64,000 bases of DNA from Dipteris shenzhenensis (GCA_047967505.1 CM106538.1); one strand, 5' to 3'. Positions 10,434 to 22,398 are shown, numbered from the stretch's first letter. A program made the numbers and translations. The notes: a model not told the origin generated them from the letters alone.

Positions 10434-12960
10434 TAAGCTTTGGACAGAAGTCCTATGTGACTAATCAACTTTTTGGAAGGTGCTCCAGTATATGTAACTC
10501 CTTTTGTCAAAAGTTGGAGCTTAACATGTGAGAACATGATCATTGGGGTGCGCATAAGAGTATATTGTTGCTGTTACTGTGTTGTGGTCACAACGAAAGT
10601 CTCAAAGGAAGAATCTTGGCTATAATGGAGTGATGGCATTCACTGGATTATTTATTATGCATTACTGGCAAATGGTCTGAAGTTGACTGAGCAGCTGAAT
10701 ATCAAAGATAAATGATCTTTAAGGTATGCTGAGTCATGTCTAGACTCTACTCTACTATATATTATTTTTACGTAGTTCCAAGGAAGCAAATAATCGTATA
10801 AACAGAGGAACAATGTCCTCTATGCATTGAGTTGTCTCCTTTTTAAACTATAAACGATCTTATAAATAGAGGAACAACCTCCTCTATGCATGAAGTCATC
10901 TGCTTTTTAGATAACACTGGGTAAGTGCAAGGAAAATAATTATTTCGACGAGGAACAATCATATGATTTAAGTATGCTAATGTACTGGAATCATGCCTGT
11001 AACAGCCCAATCTCTTAAAGCATTTCCAGTCTCTGCACCCATGTAAGAGCTCTAGATTCGCTTGAGAAACTGCCTTACGGTCCAGTGTAATACTTGGTAG
11101 CTGCCCTGTTTCAGATAAGTGTGCCGATAAACAGTGATTCTACCTCCCATAACTATTGAGCAATTTTTCTTTGGGAGGGAACACATTGTCAGGAAGGTGA
11201 AGGCCTCAACCACCCTCTTTGTGTTTTGAACACTCTGATGCGGAGGAGGGTGGGTCCCTCAACCACCAAGCTTTGGAATCTGTATGAAAGACCTCCATGG
11301 ATAAGTGCAAACTATGTTAAAGTTCCAGGTTCTGTATTGAAGGCCTCCATGGATAATTGCAGCCAATACAACTCTTCAGCGCTGTATTGGTAGTTTTACT
11401 TTTCTATATCGAAGGCCTCCATGGATAATTTGCTAAGTCTGTATACATCACTCCAGATGCTAAAAGGCAGGGAGGCATGCTAAATTGTATTTTCTGCATT
11501 TATAACAAGCAGTGCAGCCCAGCAACTCATCTGCTGCACTACTACGCAGATGTGAGCATTCTCACTAGTGTCTCGGTTAGAATTTAATAAAGATATGAGC
11601 TTGATGAGCTTATGAGCTTAGAGAATTTGCCAGATATGAGCTTGGTTAAAATTTAATAAAGATATGGATTAAAAATTTGCTAGAGAAGGTATGTAGAAGG
11701 AAATTGGAAGATTTTTAATCATTGGCATACTTGGCTTAAACTTCTATGAAGTTATCAGTTTGGCACATTTAAAATTTGCACGTAAGATATGCTATTAGGG
11801 ACAACTTGATAACTTAATGGAAATTTCATACCTTACCTCGAGAACCAATTCCGATTAGTTAAAGATGACCTTAACAAGGGAATTGATTCCCTTTGGTACT
11901 AGACTATGTTATGCACTAAAGTGGTCTTTATTAAAGCTTTCAGGGCTTTTTGTTTGTACAAAATGGTTTATTTCATCAATTCAAAGTCCATTCTTTAAAG
12001 TTAAGGTTACAATGGGTTCATCTTTTCAAGACCCTTCAAATGAGTACCCATGTTATATAGTTCTGAGTTGATCTTGACCATGAAAATTTCTTAACAAGAA
12101 TCTTGCTTAAAGTGGCACCGGCACTCCTACTGCTCACCCTTACCTTGAGTGTTAAATTTCTACATTTGAACTTCTTTTTCACTAGAGTCCTTAAAGCATC
12201 TCTTTTTGGGGGTTTAAATTTGCAAGCATTTAACAAGCAGACTATTTAAATGCCAGTGGGAATGCACACTTATGTGGACACTGCATTGACAGCTTTAACT
12301 AGTGTGCCCGAACTGGTAGTGGGAATAGGCCCTTAGTCAAACTTTTGAAACACACTCATCAAAAGGCACTGATATCGGTTGCATTGCGGTTGTTTGTCTG
12401 TATGGCAAGTACATATTTATTATTCTCCAACAACAAAACATCAAAGAACAATTGGTGGTGTGCCGTGGCTTTGAAAAATTAGCCACAAGGGGTACTTTAG
12501 GACATGTTAAAAGACTCCTGATGTCTGTAAGGAACGTGTTCTCTTACTGGAACATGACTGTGGAACACGAGGACGAGCAAAATAATTGCATTAGGTCCTC
12601 CACACTGCCTAGGTCCTAAAATAAGCAACTTACCCCTAGAGTCCGAAAATGAACACGAAAAGCTTGGTACTGAATAATCATTATTACACTACCTTCACTG
12701 CATAGGAAGGGACATCAGAAGAAGTCGAGCACTGGAAAAAAGACGTGCTGGACTTCATCCATGGTTTTGTGTGAGACATCTAAATTGGGGTGAAAGAATA
12801 GGCTGTACAAAGGTACATTTTTGAGGAGCAGCGTTTCCAAAATGAAGCTACACCAGGGGTCTGTGTGATGAACTATTTTTGATAGTGAAGATGATGATCG
12901 AGCAGAAGAAGTATTGGGCTGAAAGAGAAGACTGTGCAGAGATCCCATCAAAGTTGTTGC
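10434..12960. other. Gene-free interval between convergent genes
   Basis: This holds the 3' UTRs of the + strand gene and of the - strand ERF gene, whose stop is at 12961. Ends of the UTRs were not fixed. No coding sequence is recognised. Short internal repeats are present: two copies of a ~64-base unit near 10794-10910 (around GAGGAACAA and CCTCTATGCAT), and three copies of CCTCCATGGATAA near 11292, 11344 and 11416. Confidence 0.5.
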
Positions 12961-14226
12961 TCAATTTCTTGGCTGTGAAGCAGCAACTAAGTTCCATATC
13001 GTTTCCATATCTACACTAGGTACAGTGCTCAGGGGCTTCTGCTTGGAGGGTTGCCAACTCAACTCTGGCAAATTCTCTAAGCTCATCAGCTCATCGCATG
13101 GAGATCCGACCGATGACAGGAATAAGGATTTCCCATCGGTATCTTCGTTATCCACGAACGATTGAATTATGCAATCTTCTGCGTCGAAACCCAGCGCTTC
13201 TTCCATCTTTTCCACTCTTCCATCGTCAGGCTTACTGGAACAGCCCTTTCTTTTGCCTCTTGAAGAGGCCGGTGCCTCTTCTTCCGACTTGCGTTTGTGC
13301 GCCTTGGCAGCTTGCTCTGCCATCACCGCCTCTAACCTGGCGTCCAGATTGGTTATCACGGACTCGTTTCTGCGGATATCACCGAATATGGCGGGATGAG
13401 AGAACAACCATGCCGTCTGTTGCAGAGCAGAGGGGAAATTGAGGCGCGCTCTGTCGCCTCTAAGCTTGTAGGCCGCTCGGTCGTAAACAAGAGCTGCCTC
13501 CTCGGCCGTGTCGAAAGTTCCTAGCCACAACCTTGATCTGTCGCGAGGTAGCCTGATTTCTGCAACCCATTTGCCCCAATGTCTTTGCCTCACGCCCCTA
13601 AAGAGTTTTATAGCTTTGGGAACTCTGCGATCTACACGTGTCATCGAGGCGGACTTGGTACCTAAATTCCAAGGGACTCGCTGCTCCTGCATTGCCTGCG
13701 AGATGCCAGCATTGAAGCAGGTGGTGAGATCTATGGCGTGGGAAGCATTCCCCCAATTGCAATCCTTGGTCTTCGACTGGCATTGCGGTGACTGCAGCCA
13801 TTGCTGGAACCCAATGTCAGATTTTCTTACGCCAATGCTTGCGCCCACGGGCGGCAAGGTCTGGTTGTATTGTTGCTTCTGATGCGAATGGGGATAACGT
13901 GAGCTGTCAGCAGAGGAACATGACGGATCGCCGACAATGGGCTGCGGCGACGTATCGAGCAATGACGGAGAGAAGCGGAAACCATCAGTGCTAGTAGAGC
14001 TGGTGGCCCGTGAAGCTAAGAAATGCTGCTGGGAGCATTCAACATCATCAAGAGTGGAAGAAGAGCTGAGGCTGGAGTCGGAGTCAGGGCTCTTGGGGGG
14101 GTGAATGAGTGAGACGAGGTCTGGAGAGGAAGGGAAAGGGGGAAGGGCATGGATGAGCTGATCTCCGAAGCGAATGGAAGGGGGAGGAGGAGGGAGGGGG
14201 TGAGGGGGAGGGTGCAATTGAGGCAT
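12961..14226 (-). CDS. AP2/ERF transcription factor, RAP2.4-like (DREB A-6 type)
   Basis: A single uninterrupted frame encodes 421 residues. One AP2 domain (about 208-266) runs from [19 protein letters not shown] through [19 protein letters not shown] to [11 protein letters not shown]. The wording is closest, from memory, to RAP2.4-type DREB A-6 proteins, which bind GCC/DRE elements in the nucleus and act in light, drought and ethylene responses. The N-terminal half is Ser/Pro/Gln-rich. A basic patch ([19 protein letters not shown]) after the AP2 domain could be a nuclear signal. The C-terminus is acidic with [12 protein letters not shown], a possible activation segment. I start at 14226 ([10 protein letters not shown]): the frame stays open upstream only through a purine-rich minisatellite that encodes repetitive SLLLSS/FQAPS text and is better read as leader. 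No introns, as is common in this subfamily. Confidence 0.9.
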   Translation of the reverse strand: MPQLHPPPHPLPPPPPSIRFGDQLIHALPPFPSSPDLVSLIHPPKSPDSDSSLSSSSTLDDVECSQQHFLASRATSSTSTDGFRFSPSLLDTSPQPIVGDPSCSSADSSRYPHSHQKQQYNQTLPPVGASIGVRKSDIGFQQWLQSPQCQSKTKDCNWGNASHAIDLTTCFNAGISQAMQEQRVPWNLGTKSASMTRVDRRVPKAIKLFRGVRQRHWGKWVAEIRLPRDRSRLWLGTFDTAEEAALVYDRAAYKLRGDRARLNFPSALQQTAWLFSHPAIFGDIRRNESVITNLDARLEAVMAEQAAKAHKRKSEEEAPASSRGKRKGCSSKPDDGRVEKMEEALGFDAEDCIIQSFVDNEDTDGKSLFLSSVGSPCDELMSLENLPELSWQPSKQKPLSTVPSVDMETIWNLVAASQPRN

Positions 14227-14229
14227 GGA

Positions 14230-14580
14230 GAGAAGAGATGGAGCTTGGAAGGAGCAGAGATGGAGCAGCTTGAAAGAAGCAGAGGTGGAGGAGGAAGAGA
14301 TGGAGCTTGAAAGGAGCAGAGATGGAGCTTGGAAGAAGAGATGTAGCTTGAAAGGAGAGATGGAACAGAAAGAAAGGGAGGTTGAAAGGAGCAGGGATGG
14401 AGCTTGGAAGGAGAGGAGATGGAGGTTAAAAGAAGAGCTTGAAAGAAGCAGAATGGGAGCTTGAAAGAAGCAGAGATGGGGCTTGAAAGAAGCAGAAATT
14501 GGACCTTGGAAGGAGCAGAGATGGAGCTTGAAAGCAGCAGAGACGGAGCTTGAAAGAAGCAGAGATGGAACAAAAAGTGA
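14230..14580. repeat. Degenerate minisatellite in the ERF leader
   Basis: A purine-rich unit of about 21-24 bases, close to GAGCTTGAAAGAAGCAGAGA, is repeated with variation roughly 14-16 times. It lies between the TATA box and the chosen ATG of the ERF gene, so the transcript leader would be a long pyrimidine-rich repeat. Open frames through it on the - strand are repetitive and probably untranslated. Confidence 0.85.
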
Positions 14581-14640
14581 GACCAAACACAAAAGAGCTC
14601 AAAGCAAACAATCGGGTGAGGAGAGACATTTTGTGTTGTA

Positions 14641-14862
14641 GTATATATATGGGATCCTGGAGAAGACGATCAGGACGTGGCCACGTCAGCATCCACAGTA
14701 TATTCCAGACGGGATCTTGTTGGAATCTGCCTTTGGTTGCATTTTAAAATCTTTGTCCAAACGTAGACTTTCTTAGGTCAGTCGTCGCTTTCTGTTCCAT
14801 CTCTTATCTCCGTCCACGTGTTCCCTATCGATCTTGCCTATCGCATCTCCTCCTGCCACGTG
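14641..14862 (-). promoter_or_regulatory. ERF gene promoter: TATA box, palindromic ABREs, G-boxes
   Basis: A TATATATA stretch at 14642-14650 lies about 415 bases upstream of the ATG. Directly upstream of it, 14674-14687 is a perfect 14-bp palindrome, GACGTGGCCACGTC, formed by two facing ABRE cores (ACGTGGC). Two CACGTG G-boxes follow at 14815-14820 and 14857-14862. ABRE and G-box clusters are bound by bZIP and bHLH factors and suggest abscisic acid, stress or light control, which fits a RAP2.4-like gene. The functional reading is inference. Confidence 0.65.
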
Positions 14863-15311
14863 CCCCTTCGCCTCCAGCTGTCCATCCCCGTCCCAACACC
14901 TGCCGGTTTGGGGGTTTATCCTCAAACATTTGTTTAAATTTTCAGACCACGCTAACCTAACCCTGGATCATTCATCCCTCGCACCGTCTCTTCGTACAAA
15001 GAGCTAGAATCTTTAGAGACGTCAATTCACTTAAACATGCTAATAATTTCAATTCTACTACATTATAGCAGTAGTACAAAGTACAAAGCTCCATTTTGAG
15101 CAAGAATCACATCCCTATGTCTTCTCCCCAAAAAGAGTAGCTCTCAAACTATACTAAATGAATTAACATTAGTGACAACATGAAGATGAGTGGATAAAAA
15201 TATTGTTAACCATTGCAAGAGCGAAACATTCATGCTCTAGAAGATCCTCAACCATTGGATCCTCGTCCGTTGGCAAAGCTGGCCAAACATATCCCTCTAG
15301 AGATCCCCAGT

Positions 15312-15715
15312 TTGCTCGATGTGCGGGAAGGCCCTAGAGTCACTTAAGCATCTATTTTGGTCCAGCCTTGTGACCCGCAAAGGTCCTAGAGTCACTTAAG
15401 CATCTATTTTGGTTCAACCCTATGACCCGCAAAGTCTGGATAAAGGTGGAAGCGGCCATCAGAAAAGTGAGACTGATGGCGAAAGTCTACATCAAAGCAA
15501 GATGGAGGATGGTGTTGCTGGGAGACGCGCCCCACTTACCGTCTACACTCGGCACTGCATGGTCGTCAGCTCGTGCCGCAGTTTTTCTATCAGTTTGGAA
15601 GCAGAGAAACCAACTAGCCTTCAATTCAAGTATTGCATTTGGGCTTCAGGAATCCCACTTGTTTCGTTCGGTGAAACTTTGGGTGGATGATGGGCTCCAA
15701 AGACCATGTGGTTAG
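15312..15715 (+). pseudogene. LINE zf-RVT (C-terminal zinc-binding) fragment
   Basis: Reading + strand from about 15312 gives VCSMCGKALESLKHLFW, the C-x2-C and HLFW signature of the zf-RVT domain at the end of plant LINE reverse transcriptases. A 52-base tandem duplication then shifts the frame. The frame resumes as KHLFWFNPMTRKVWIKV and runs to 15715 through AVFLSVWKQRNQLAFNSS, the usual 'IW..RN...F' end. The duplication and truncation make it non-functional. Confidence 0.75.
15333..15436. repeat. 52-bp tandem duplication inside the LINE fragment
   Basis: CCTAGAGTCACTTAAGCATC starts at 15333 and again at 15385, each followed by TATTTTGGT and TGACCCGCAAAG with a few substitutions. Fifty-two is not a multiple of three, so the duplication breaks the reading frame of the zinc-knuckle region. 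Confidence 0.9.
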
Positions 15716-15902
15716 CCATGCACTGCTCTCCATATGCTCCACGATGTAACCCCGCGCTCCTCTGCTGGCATAGCGTAGGCTGCGGGCCTCTGCCCTTGAA
15801 GTCAGCCAATTTTTGTAATAGGTCTTTTTTTTGGGCCTAACCAACCCCTATATATATACTTGGCTTTTTATTTTAAAAAAAAGAAAAAAAAGAGCGAAAC
15901 AT

Positions 15903-17217
15903 GGAGTGAGTGCAAGACAAAAGGAGAGAGTGCAAAGGAAGCAAGACTCAATATTTCACTAGAGCATAGAAACAATGTGACAAAACAACTATGGCCATAC
16001 TTTAGTGGAGCTAATACTAAAGAAAATGCCCATTAACAAAAGCTAAATTAAACACTAACCCACTTTCTAACACAATCAGGTTGACTAGAAACAAACATCA
16101 GCCCAGGTCTATGGAAAGAGGTAGCCTACACGTTGTACCTCTTGTGCCACCCTTTGGATCCCCCCTCCAATATGGAAGATTTTGGAGGAGCAAAAACATG
16201 TAGCTCTAGTGCAAGTACATTGTGGATTGATCGGCCAACATTTATACTAGATGCCAAAGCTTGCCTACCATATAGGTAGGTCGAATAGAGAAGCCTAATA
16301 GCTTGGAAAAAAAGGAGGGCCAAAGTACACAATCTACTTCACATTGCTTATATTAAAAGTACAAAATACTACACAACTAGTGTGCTAATTAAATCTTTTC
16401 TATACATTTGAATTCCTACCATGCATGCATACGCTAAGTGATGTGGGACGTTGCAAATGACACGCCCTTGTTCGTACAAGAAAACCATCACTTTTAAAGA
16501 TAAATAAAAGGTGATATTATAAGTAATGTCCTTGTCCCACCAACACGTCGTCTTGGTTTCTACCAAGTTCTAAAAAGGTGATACAAAAGATAATATTCTT
16601 TCACATCAACATGACATTTTCTTTCCTCAAAGTTGTAGAAAGTAGTTATTGAAGTGAAAAGCGTAGACACGTGTTCTCCATACTCCCCCCCATATATTGA
16701 AAGTTGTACATGATGATCTTTTAGGAGACTTTTTGGTTTTTCCCACTTGCTAGTCCTTTGTACAACATAATATTTTGAAAATGGAGGTTATTATAAATTA
16801 TGATTACTTATAACCATGATGTGTGGTGTACAAAGCCCTAAACGCTTGTTGTAGCTCTGAATGTTGCAATTCACTGACATTAGATATGGGCGATCTCCTT
16901 TGTTGGTCCTTTGATGGTATTGCGATGATTCTCATGGGTCTAGTGATTGTTTCTTTCTTCCCTAGAGCAACACATAAGTGTGGACACACGTGTTCAAAAC
17001 TTTCAAATAGTACCAATCCAAAGGTTTCAACTCCACTTCACTATATTCATTGCACCATAGAGTTCATGGCAAAAGCCCTAACCTAACACTAACCCTAAGG
17101 AGTGGACATGTATATACTAGAGCCTCTAATACATGTACATAACCCCCCCCCCCCCAATTCTCTATCTCACCCCCATGTTCTCCAACATGGTATTGGAGCA
17201 CCATGTTGAGGAGATGG

Positions 17218-17218
<1 letters not shown>
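15903..17218. other. Gene-free AT-rich interval
   Basis: No coding or RNA gene recognised. Short ORFs on both strands have no recognisable domain. A C run lies near 17145-17154. The segment GATGTGGGACGTT near 16440 resembles motifs common in plant LTRs, but no paired terminal repeat was found. Confidence 0.4.
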
Positions 17219-17293
<75 letters not shown>

Positions 17294-17304
17294 CACACAC
17301 ACAA
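17219..17304. repeat. Compound (TC)n(AC)n microsatellite
   Basis: About 16 TC units are followed by about 19 AC units and an imperfect AC tail. ORFs reading SLSLSL/HTHTHT or VCVCVC across it are artefacts of the repeat. Confidence 0.95.
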
Positions 17305-18039
17305 ACCAAAAGGTAGACTCTTCCACGCAATAGTCACCACTTAATCAATTGGAGAAGAAGAACACAATTACACATTGATAGCGACAAGCAAATTGGGTAC
17401 AATCTTCCTCCCCTAGATGAGTGGCTCATGCTTCCTCATCTAGAGTATTTATAATATTCCATAAAAGCATAAGGAGCCAAAATTATCCCTCTCTTCCAAA
17501 ATAAGGGATTTGCTTTACATAGACTCTTTGGGCCCGAAATTGATTTATGTCCTCTTTAAAATATATTGCTCAAACTTTGCAATATTAAAGAAATACAAAA
17601 CTAGCCCATGGCCATAAAAGATGTGCTGTGTGACACCTCGATCTGTACCCTCGCACTAATTCCAATCCTTGATGTGAGTTCCATCAACTGTACTCAAGCC
17701 GTCAATTACATTAGTGATTAACAATCAATTGAACGAATCACCGAATGAAGCGATCCCAACATAACCGTGCTTAAAGTACAATAATCAAGCACAACACCAA
17801 TAACACTAGCGACATCAGTATTAACATGGAATCACCCGCAATAACGACCATCTAGCATGGCAAAACACAAGCTAGTTAGACATTCCCGACCAACCACACA
17901 AAGCATCCAATACGACCGACCCCCACCGCGTCTGGTGTGCTCCTATGGAATACTTTGCCATAGTCAAATTTAACAAAAATAATAATGTCCAAAGCAAGAT
18001 ATACCTGTAACATCCCTCTTGCTTGGATTGCACCTGACC
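17305..18039. other. Gene-free interval
   Basis: Nothing coding recognised. The composition resembles the retroelement remains that follow on the - strand, so part may be the 3' end of the Ty3/gypsy copy, but no LTR pair was found. Confidence 0.35.
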
Positions 18040-18740
18040 TCAGTTGCGTGTTTGATCATAGGAACTGATAAAATCTGGAAAAGTTTGAAAGAACCGCTCA
18101 GGCATCCACTGAGCATCATCTCTCAGATGATTCTTAAATTTGAGCAAATATTTGGTGTAGACATTTCTTTTTCGGGTCGAGGTTTGTTGATGATCAATAA
18201 TGCATTTAGTTTCTAGGACTTCTTCTTCATCAACAATCAATGGAGCCTCTTCATAAATAGGATGTATAGGTATAGGTCCTTTGAAGGGCTTTATGAAAAG
18301 CATAATATATTTTCCAATTATTAGGTAATTCAAGCCTATATTCTAGATCATTGATTTTTTGAATCACCTTGAAAGGTCCATAAAAACGTGGGGACATCTT
18401 GATTACTGGCCATTCCTTGACGCTCTTCAATCTTCTTTAGAAGTACATAATCACCTTCTTTAAAAAGCATGTGTTTTCGTTTCTTATTAGCTTGTTTTGT
18501 GTACTTCTTTTGAGTGATTGCAATGGCTTCTCAAACCTCTTAGAGATTATTTTGATAGTTATGGATAAATGCATCTGCTGCTTCAACTCTATGGGTCAAT
18601 TGTGTGATAGGTATAGGTAAAAATTTCCCATAGATGATCTCAAAGGGTGCTCTTCCAATTGCAGAATGGGGAGTATTATTATAATTATTTAAGAATCCAT
18701 ATGGTTGTCTATATTCCTAGGTAGAGCGATATTAAGCCAG
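18040..18740 (-). pseudogene. Ty3/gypsy integrase C-terminus and chromodomain fragment
   Basis: Reading the - strand from about 18715 gives YNNTPHSAIGRAPFEIIYG, the end of the integrase core of plant Ty3/gypsy elements. Then comes KKYTKQANKKRKHMLFKEGD followed by YVLLKK, the usual post-core segment. After frameshifts and stops, EEVLETKCIID...KYLLKFKNHLRDDAQWM (about 18230-18090) looks like a chromodomain (VKWKG...W-like), which marks the chromovirus branch. It is broken in several frames and lacks protease, RT and RNase H. The frame boundaries are approximate. Confidence 0.75.
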
Positions 18741-19260
18741 GGGAAAAAAGGCATTACCTATCTACCCAAACATAACTATGATGTTCTAACACCTAGTTTG
18801 TTTGGATGGTGGCAGGTAAGTGGACCCTGACCTGGAAACTTGGACTGCCTGATGATTTCGACATCTTTTTTCAATATTGTGTTTGTCAAACTCAATATTA
18901 TTAAAAATTCTTAATTTTGGTGGAAATTTTTGCAAACTCTAGTTGTTGCATTTTTCAACTTAGATGTATCAAACATTTTTTCCTTGTATGTTTCCATTTT
19001 TTAAAAAATTTATCCAATTGATGGAATTAATTATATGGCTCAATTATTGATGGGACTTTTTAATCACACTTTGATTTCCCAACTAGCCTTTGGTCACGCA
19101 TGCCATACAATAAATTCACATCCATTGGATACTTCTTTGGCATGGATAATCCCTAGTCATTTTGTGATCAGTCTTGTTTTTTACTAACCTTTATATTTAT
19201 TTTGCAGAAGGGGTTTACACATTTACTATTGGCATCATTTTTTCATTTGCGATATCAGTA

Positions 19261-19306
19261 GGTGGGGAGTAAGTTCCACATGGTTGGCTTACTCCCCACC
19301 ATGTGG
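19261..19306. repeat. Two overlapping, mutually exclusive hairpins
   Basis: GGTGGGGAGTAAG (19261-19273) is perfectly complementary to CTTACTCCCCACC (19288-19300) around a 14-base loop. The loop contains CCACATGGT (19276-19284), perfectly complementary to ACCATGTGG (19298-19306). The second stem overlaps the arm of the first, so only one can form at a time. No associated gene is seen. Confidence 0.8.
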
Positions 19307-19331
19307 TCTTACCCTTTGGGTTGGGGGTGGG

Positions 19332-19359
19332 TCACACACACACACACACACACACACAC
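19332..19359. repeat. (CA)n microsatellite
   Basis: About 14 CA units. The VCVCVC ending of the overlapping - strand ORF comes from it. Confidence 0.95.
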
Positions 19360-19737
19360 TTCCCATCCCCTTGAAAAGCTGAGGCAAGAAGAGATTTTAA
19401 TTCATGGGACTTAGCTCCTAAGTAATGAATATGGATATTAAACTTTGTACTTAGGTAATGCTTGACATAATAAGGCAAAAAACAAGGGAACGTTGACAAA
19501 ATGAATGCCCTATAGTTAAAGAGAAAGGGATAACCCATTTAATTGAAGAGAAATACAAAACAAGTGGTGATGAAAGAGGGGTGGTAAAAGAAAAACAAGA
19601 AATGGTTAGCACCATTGAGGGGGGTCTTAATAATATGGGGCGGATAGAAAATTAACATGGCATATACTTGAAGGGATATGGGATCCCTTGCGTATTGATG
19701 GCCTAAAAGAGACACAGGACTATACAGCATTGCTCGA

Positions 19738-20024
19738 ATAGCCGCAAAGTGCCGATCGAGTTAATGGGTTGTATTGGTGGATAGTAATGGAACATGTACT
19801 AGCCGAGCCTCGAGCCACAAGAGGGAAAACACTCAGGAGAATCTCCAAAGAGAACTTCTCTGACTTCGGAGAGTGTGCGCACAGCTTCCAAGCCTTCTTA
19901 CACTATCTCATATACTGGAGGGCTTAGGATCCCTTGATAGTTTTGGCGTGACAATTCTGGCACACGTTACGTGAAGGGTTATTGGCTCCAAGGTGGCTAC
20001 TCTGCATTGTAAGGCACAAGTATC
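19738..20024 (+). repeat. Direct repeat copy A (candidate terminal repeat)
   Basis: About 285 bases are repeated at 26203-26424 in the same orientation. Shared stretches include GTATTGGTGGATAGTAATGG, GAGGGAAAACACT, AGCTTCCAAGCCTTCTTACA, GGGCTTAGGATCCCTTG and GCATTGTAAGGCACAAGT. Copy A carries about 65 extra bases near its end. Confidence 0.85.
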
Positions 20025-22398
20025 ACAAACTTCATGCTATGGAGGCCAATCAGATAGTATTGGTTGTAGAGAGTGCTAGTATCACAACACCGTTGTTCAT
20101 TGCAATGCTCAGCTTACCCCTCACGCTTCATTGTGAGGATACTTAAAGACATGTTACGAGACAAACCCACAGAGCTCGAACAATGATTTACATTTGTGCA
20201 TGATGATAGGAACGATTTGCACTCTATAGAGCTTCGGGTAGCATAAGAGGTTGATGGCATGGTGACCTTTAGTCTGTGCTTGAAAACCACCCAAAGAATG
20301 AATGGTCGTTTAGTTTATGGGTAAAGTTTTACATACTAAAGAACTTATAATCCATGAACGACACGCTTACCTGTTTCGATTGCAATGACCTATACTGGTG
20401 TGAGCATCGAGCAATTGGCCTTAGTGCTCTGCCCTGGAACACGTTATATGGGTAGTTCTCAATCGACCATTACGTTGAGTGGACGCTTTGGAAACACTAC
20501 AGGGATGGATTTTGAAGCCGTTCTCCTGGCTACTTTCTACATGCACTAGGTACCGGGGAAAAACTAGATGACGACCCAGACATCCACATGCCTTTTGGGG
20601 GGAATACGGCAAGCTAGGCGTCGGTAAAATTTAGTGGCTTAGTTTCTACTGTTGTTTGAGTCCTGCATTACTAGGTTGCATAGAGAAGTGTTTGAAATGT
20701 ATGTGGTGGTAAGCACACGAGACAAATTATAAAACATGTTGTTACTTTGATATGCTGAAGCGGTGGGTTATAGTTTTTTATACGATTGAACGGCCAAAAA
20801 CTGTGTTGAGGACCTAGTGGGGATGATATGCTACACATTAAAATGCAATAATACTTAGAACCAGCTACTTCGAGCTGTTGGGTCATAGTAAGCATCGTTT
20901 GATCGTGTTAGATGATAAATCCCCTTACGCCCTAGGTCCGGAATGGTGATGTTCACAAGCAGAGTGGGGATGGACTTAGACGTAGGTATCGCTGCATGTC
21001 AACCATTATTCTTACATTGGCATGGTTTTTTGAATACCTCATGGAACGACCCTACTTGGGCACGAATAAGAAGAAAAAGATAACTTCATACTACTAATCC
21101 TCTAGAAGGATCGTCATGGTCGGATTGTGGAAGCTTTTAGTGTGTCGAGCATTTACAACTTGGGTAGACAGTTTGTTTTATGGGACTCTACGTAGTTTGT
21201 GCACATGAACCTAAGTGCTAGTGAGCATATTCTAGTAACATGTATATATTGGCTCCCCATAGGGTAGAATTTACTAAAAGGAAGGAAATTCGAGTTCAGA
21301 TTACCCTTTGAGCGAGAAACAAATTGTATGCCCCCTTTGATATATATATATAAATTTTTACTAGTTTAATGTCCAGGTTCAATTGTTAAACATGGGGACA
21401 TTATATAAATGCTAGTAACTAACGGACTAGTGTTTGCAATGTTCTTTCTTCCCATGGGCATGCTGCATTTAGGATAGCTTGATGTGGTTGGTCCATATAG
21501 GCTTTACTATTGCCATGTACTCTTTAAAAAAAGTAACCTTAGGTAAACCTGCATACCTTGATTGCTGTAATACATGTAGTGTATCACGTGAATATTTAAT
21601 AAATCATGGTAGATACTAACAAGAAAGGGTAATCCACCATAAAGTTAATGCAGTTGTGCTGGTTTCAAAATAACACTGCTAATTGCATGATGAATTGGAT
21701 TTAGCAGCCTGCAACAGCGAAGCATATGTTAATGTCTACTACATTTTTATTGGACAATTTATGTTCGTCCAGTGTATACTTCTGATACGTGAGCTCCTAC
21801 GATTGTCTTTAGATTATGCTTGTGGATGGACATGCATAACAAATGTGCAAGGTTTTGAAGCATGTCTTCCCATTAAAAGCTAACTTTGGTCACTTTTCTT
21901 GGATGGTGGCAAGTGAGTCCCTGCACTTCTATGCAAGATTCTTTGAAGACTTCTAGGGTGGCTCTAGTGGTGGGACAAAGAATAAACATTGGCATGGACG
22001 TTTCCACCATTGGGACAAAAGATGGATTTATATGATACCTTGATCTTGGTGGAAAGCCCATAGCGGCATTCCCTTGCTGTCTTTTTTGAATATACTGTAA
22101 AAAAATAGTTTTACTATCAACAAGTTTATAGTTTTTTGGGGGTGGTATCATATGAGTAGAATGATGAAGAAAAAATATGAACTATAGGACCCCTGCCTAA
22201 CATTTTTATGAACAAAAAGAATGACATATGAAATTTTGCAATTGATATTCAGGCAAGTACTGGCTTTGATTAGAGACATGCTCTTTGAACATAGGTGGAT
22301 AAGGTTGCAACAAAAAAAGTCATGCTCCCCTTGCTAATAAATTAATATGAAAAACATTGAGATAATGGTGGTTTACACTTTGGATTGGATATAACTAC
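20025..22398. other. Gene-free interval inside the direct-repeat-bounded region
   Basis: No domain recognised on either strand. Short ORFs are interrupted and lack recognisable motifs. It may be the non-coding 5' part of the element that carries the reverse transcriptase. Confidence 0.35.

Larger units (their letters stand above)
15217..15902 (+). mobile_element. 5'-truncated LINE with 13-bp target-site duplication
   Basis: The 13 bases AAGAGCGAAACAT occur at 15217-15229 and again at 15890-15902. Between them lies about 660 bp ending in an A-rich tail (about 15874-15889). This is the signature of target-primed insertion of a 5'-truncated non-LTR element. The insert encodes the C-terminal zinc-knuckle end of a plant LINE polyprotein. 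Its 3' part (TTTTTGTAATAGG...GGGCC) resembles plant LINE 3' ends. Confidence 0.85.
18741..19737. other. Gene-free interval with CA repeat and hairpin
   Basis: No gene recognised. A CA microsatellite lies at 19332-19359 and a strong inverted repeat at 19261-19306 (separate entries). Confidence 0.4.

Noticed and set aside
12715-12951. 78-residue - strand ORF just after the ERF stop
   Set aside because: No domain. Most likely the 3' UTR of the ERF transcript.
13098-13442. + strand ORFs opposite the ERF gene
   Set aside because: Shadows of the AP2/ERF coding strand without domains.
14016-14573. 185-residue - strand ORF of SLLLSS/FQAPS repeats
   Set aside because: Translation of the leader minisatellite in another frame. 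It overlaps the ERF coding region, which has a clear AP2 domain.
17064-17330. ORFs reading VCVCVC or HTHTHT
   Set aside because: Product of the TC/AC microsatellite.
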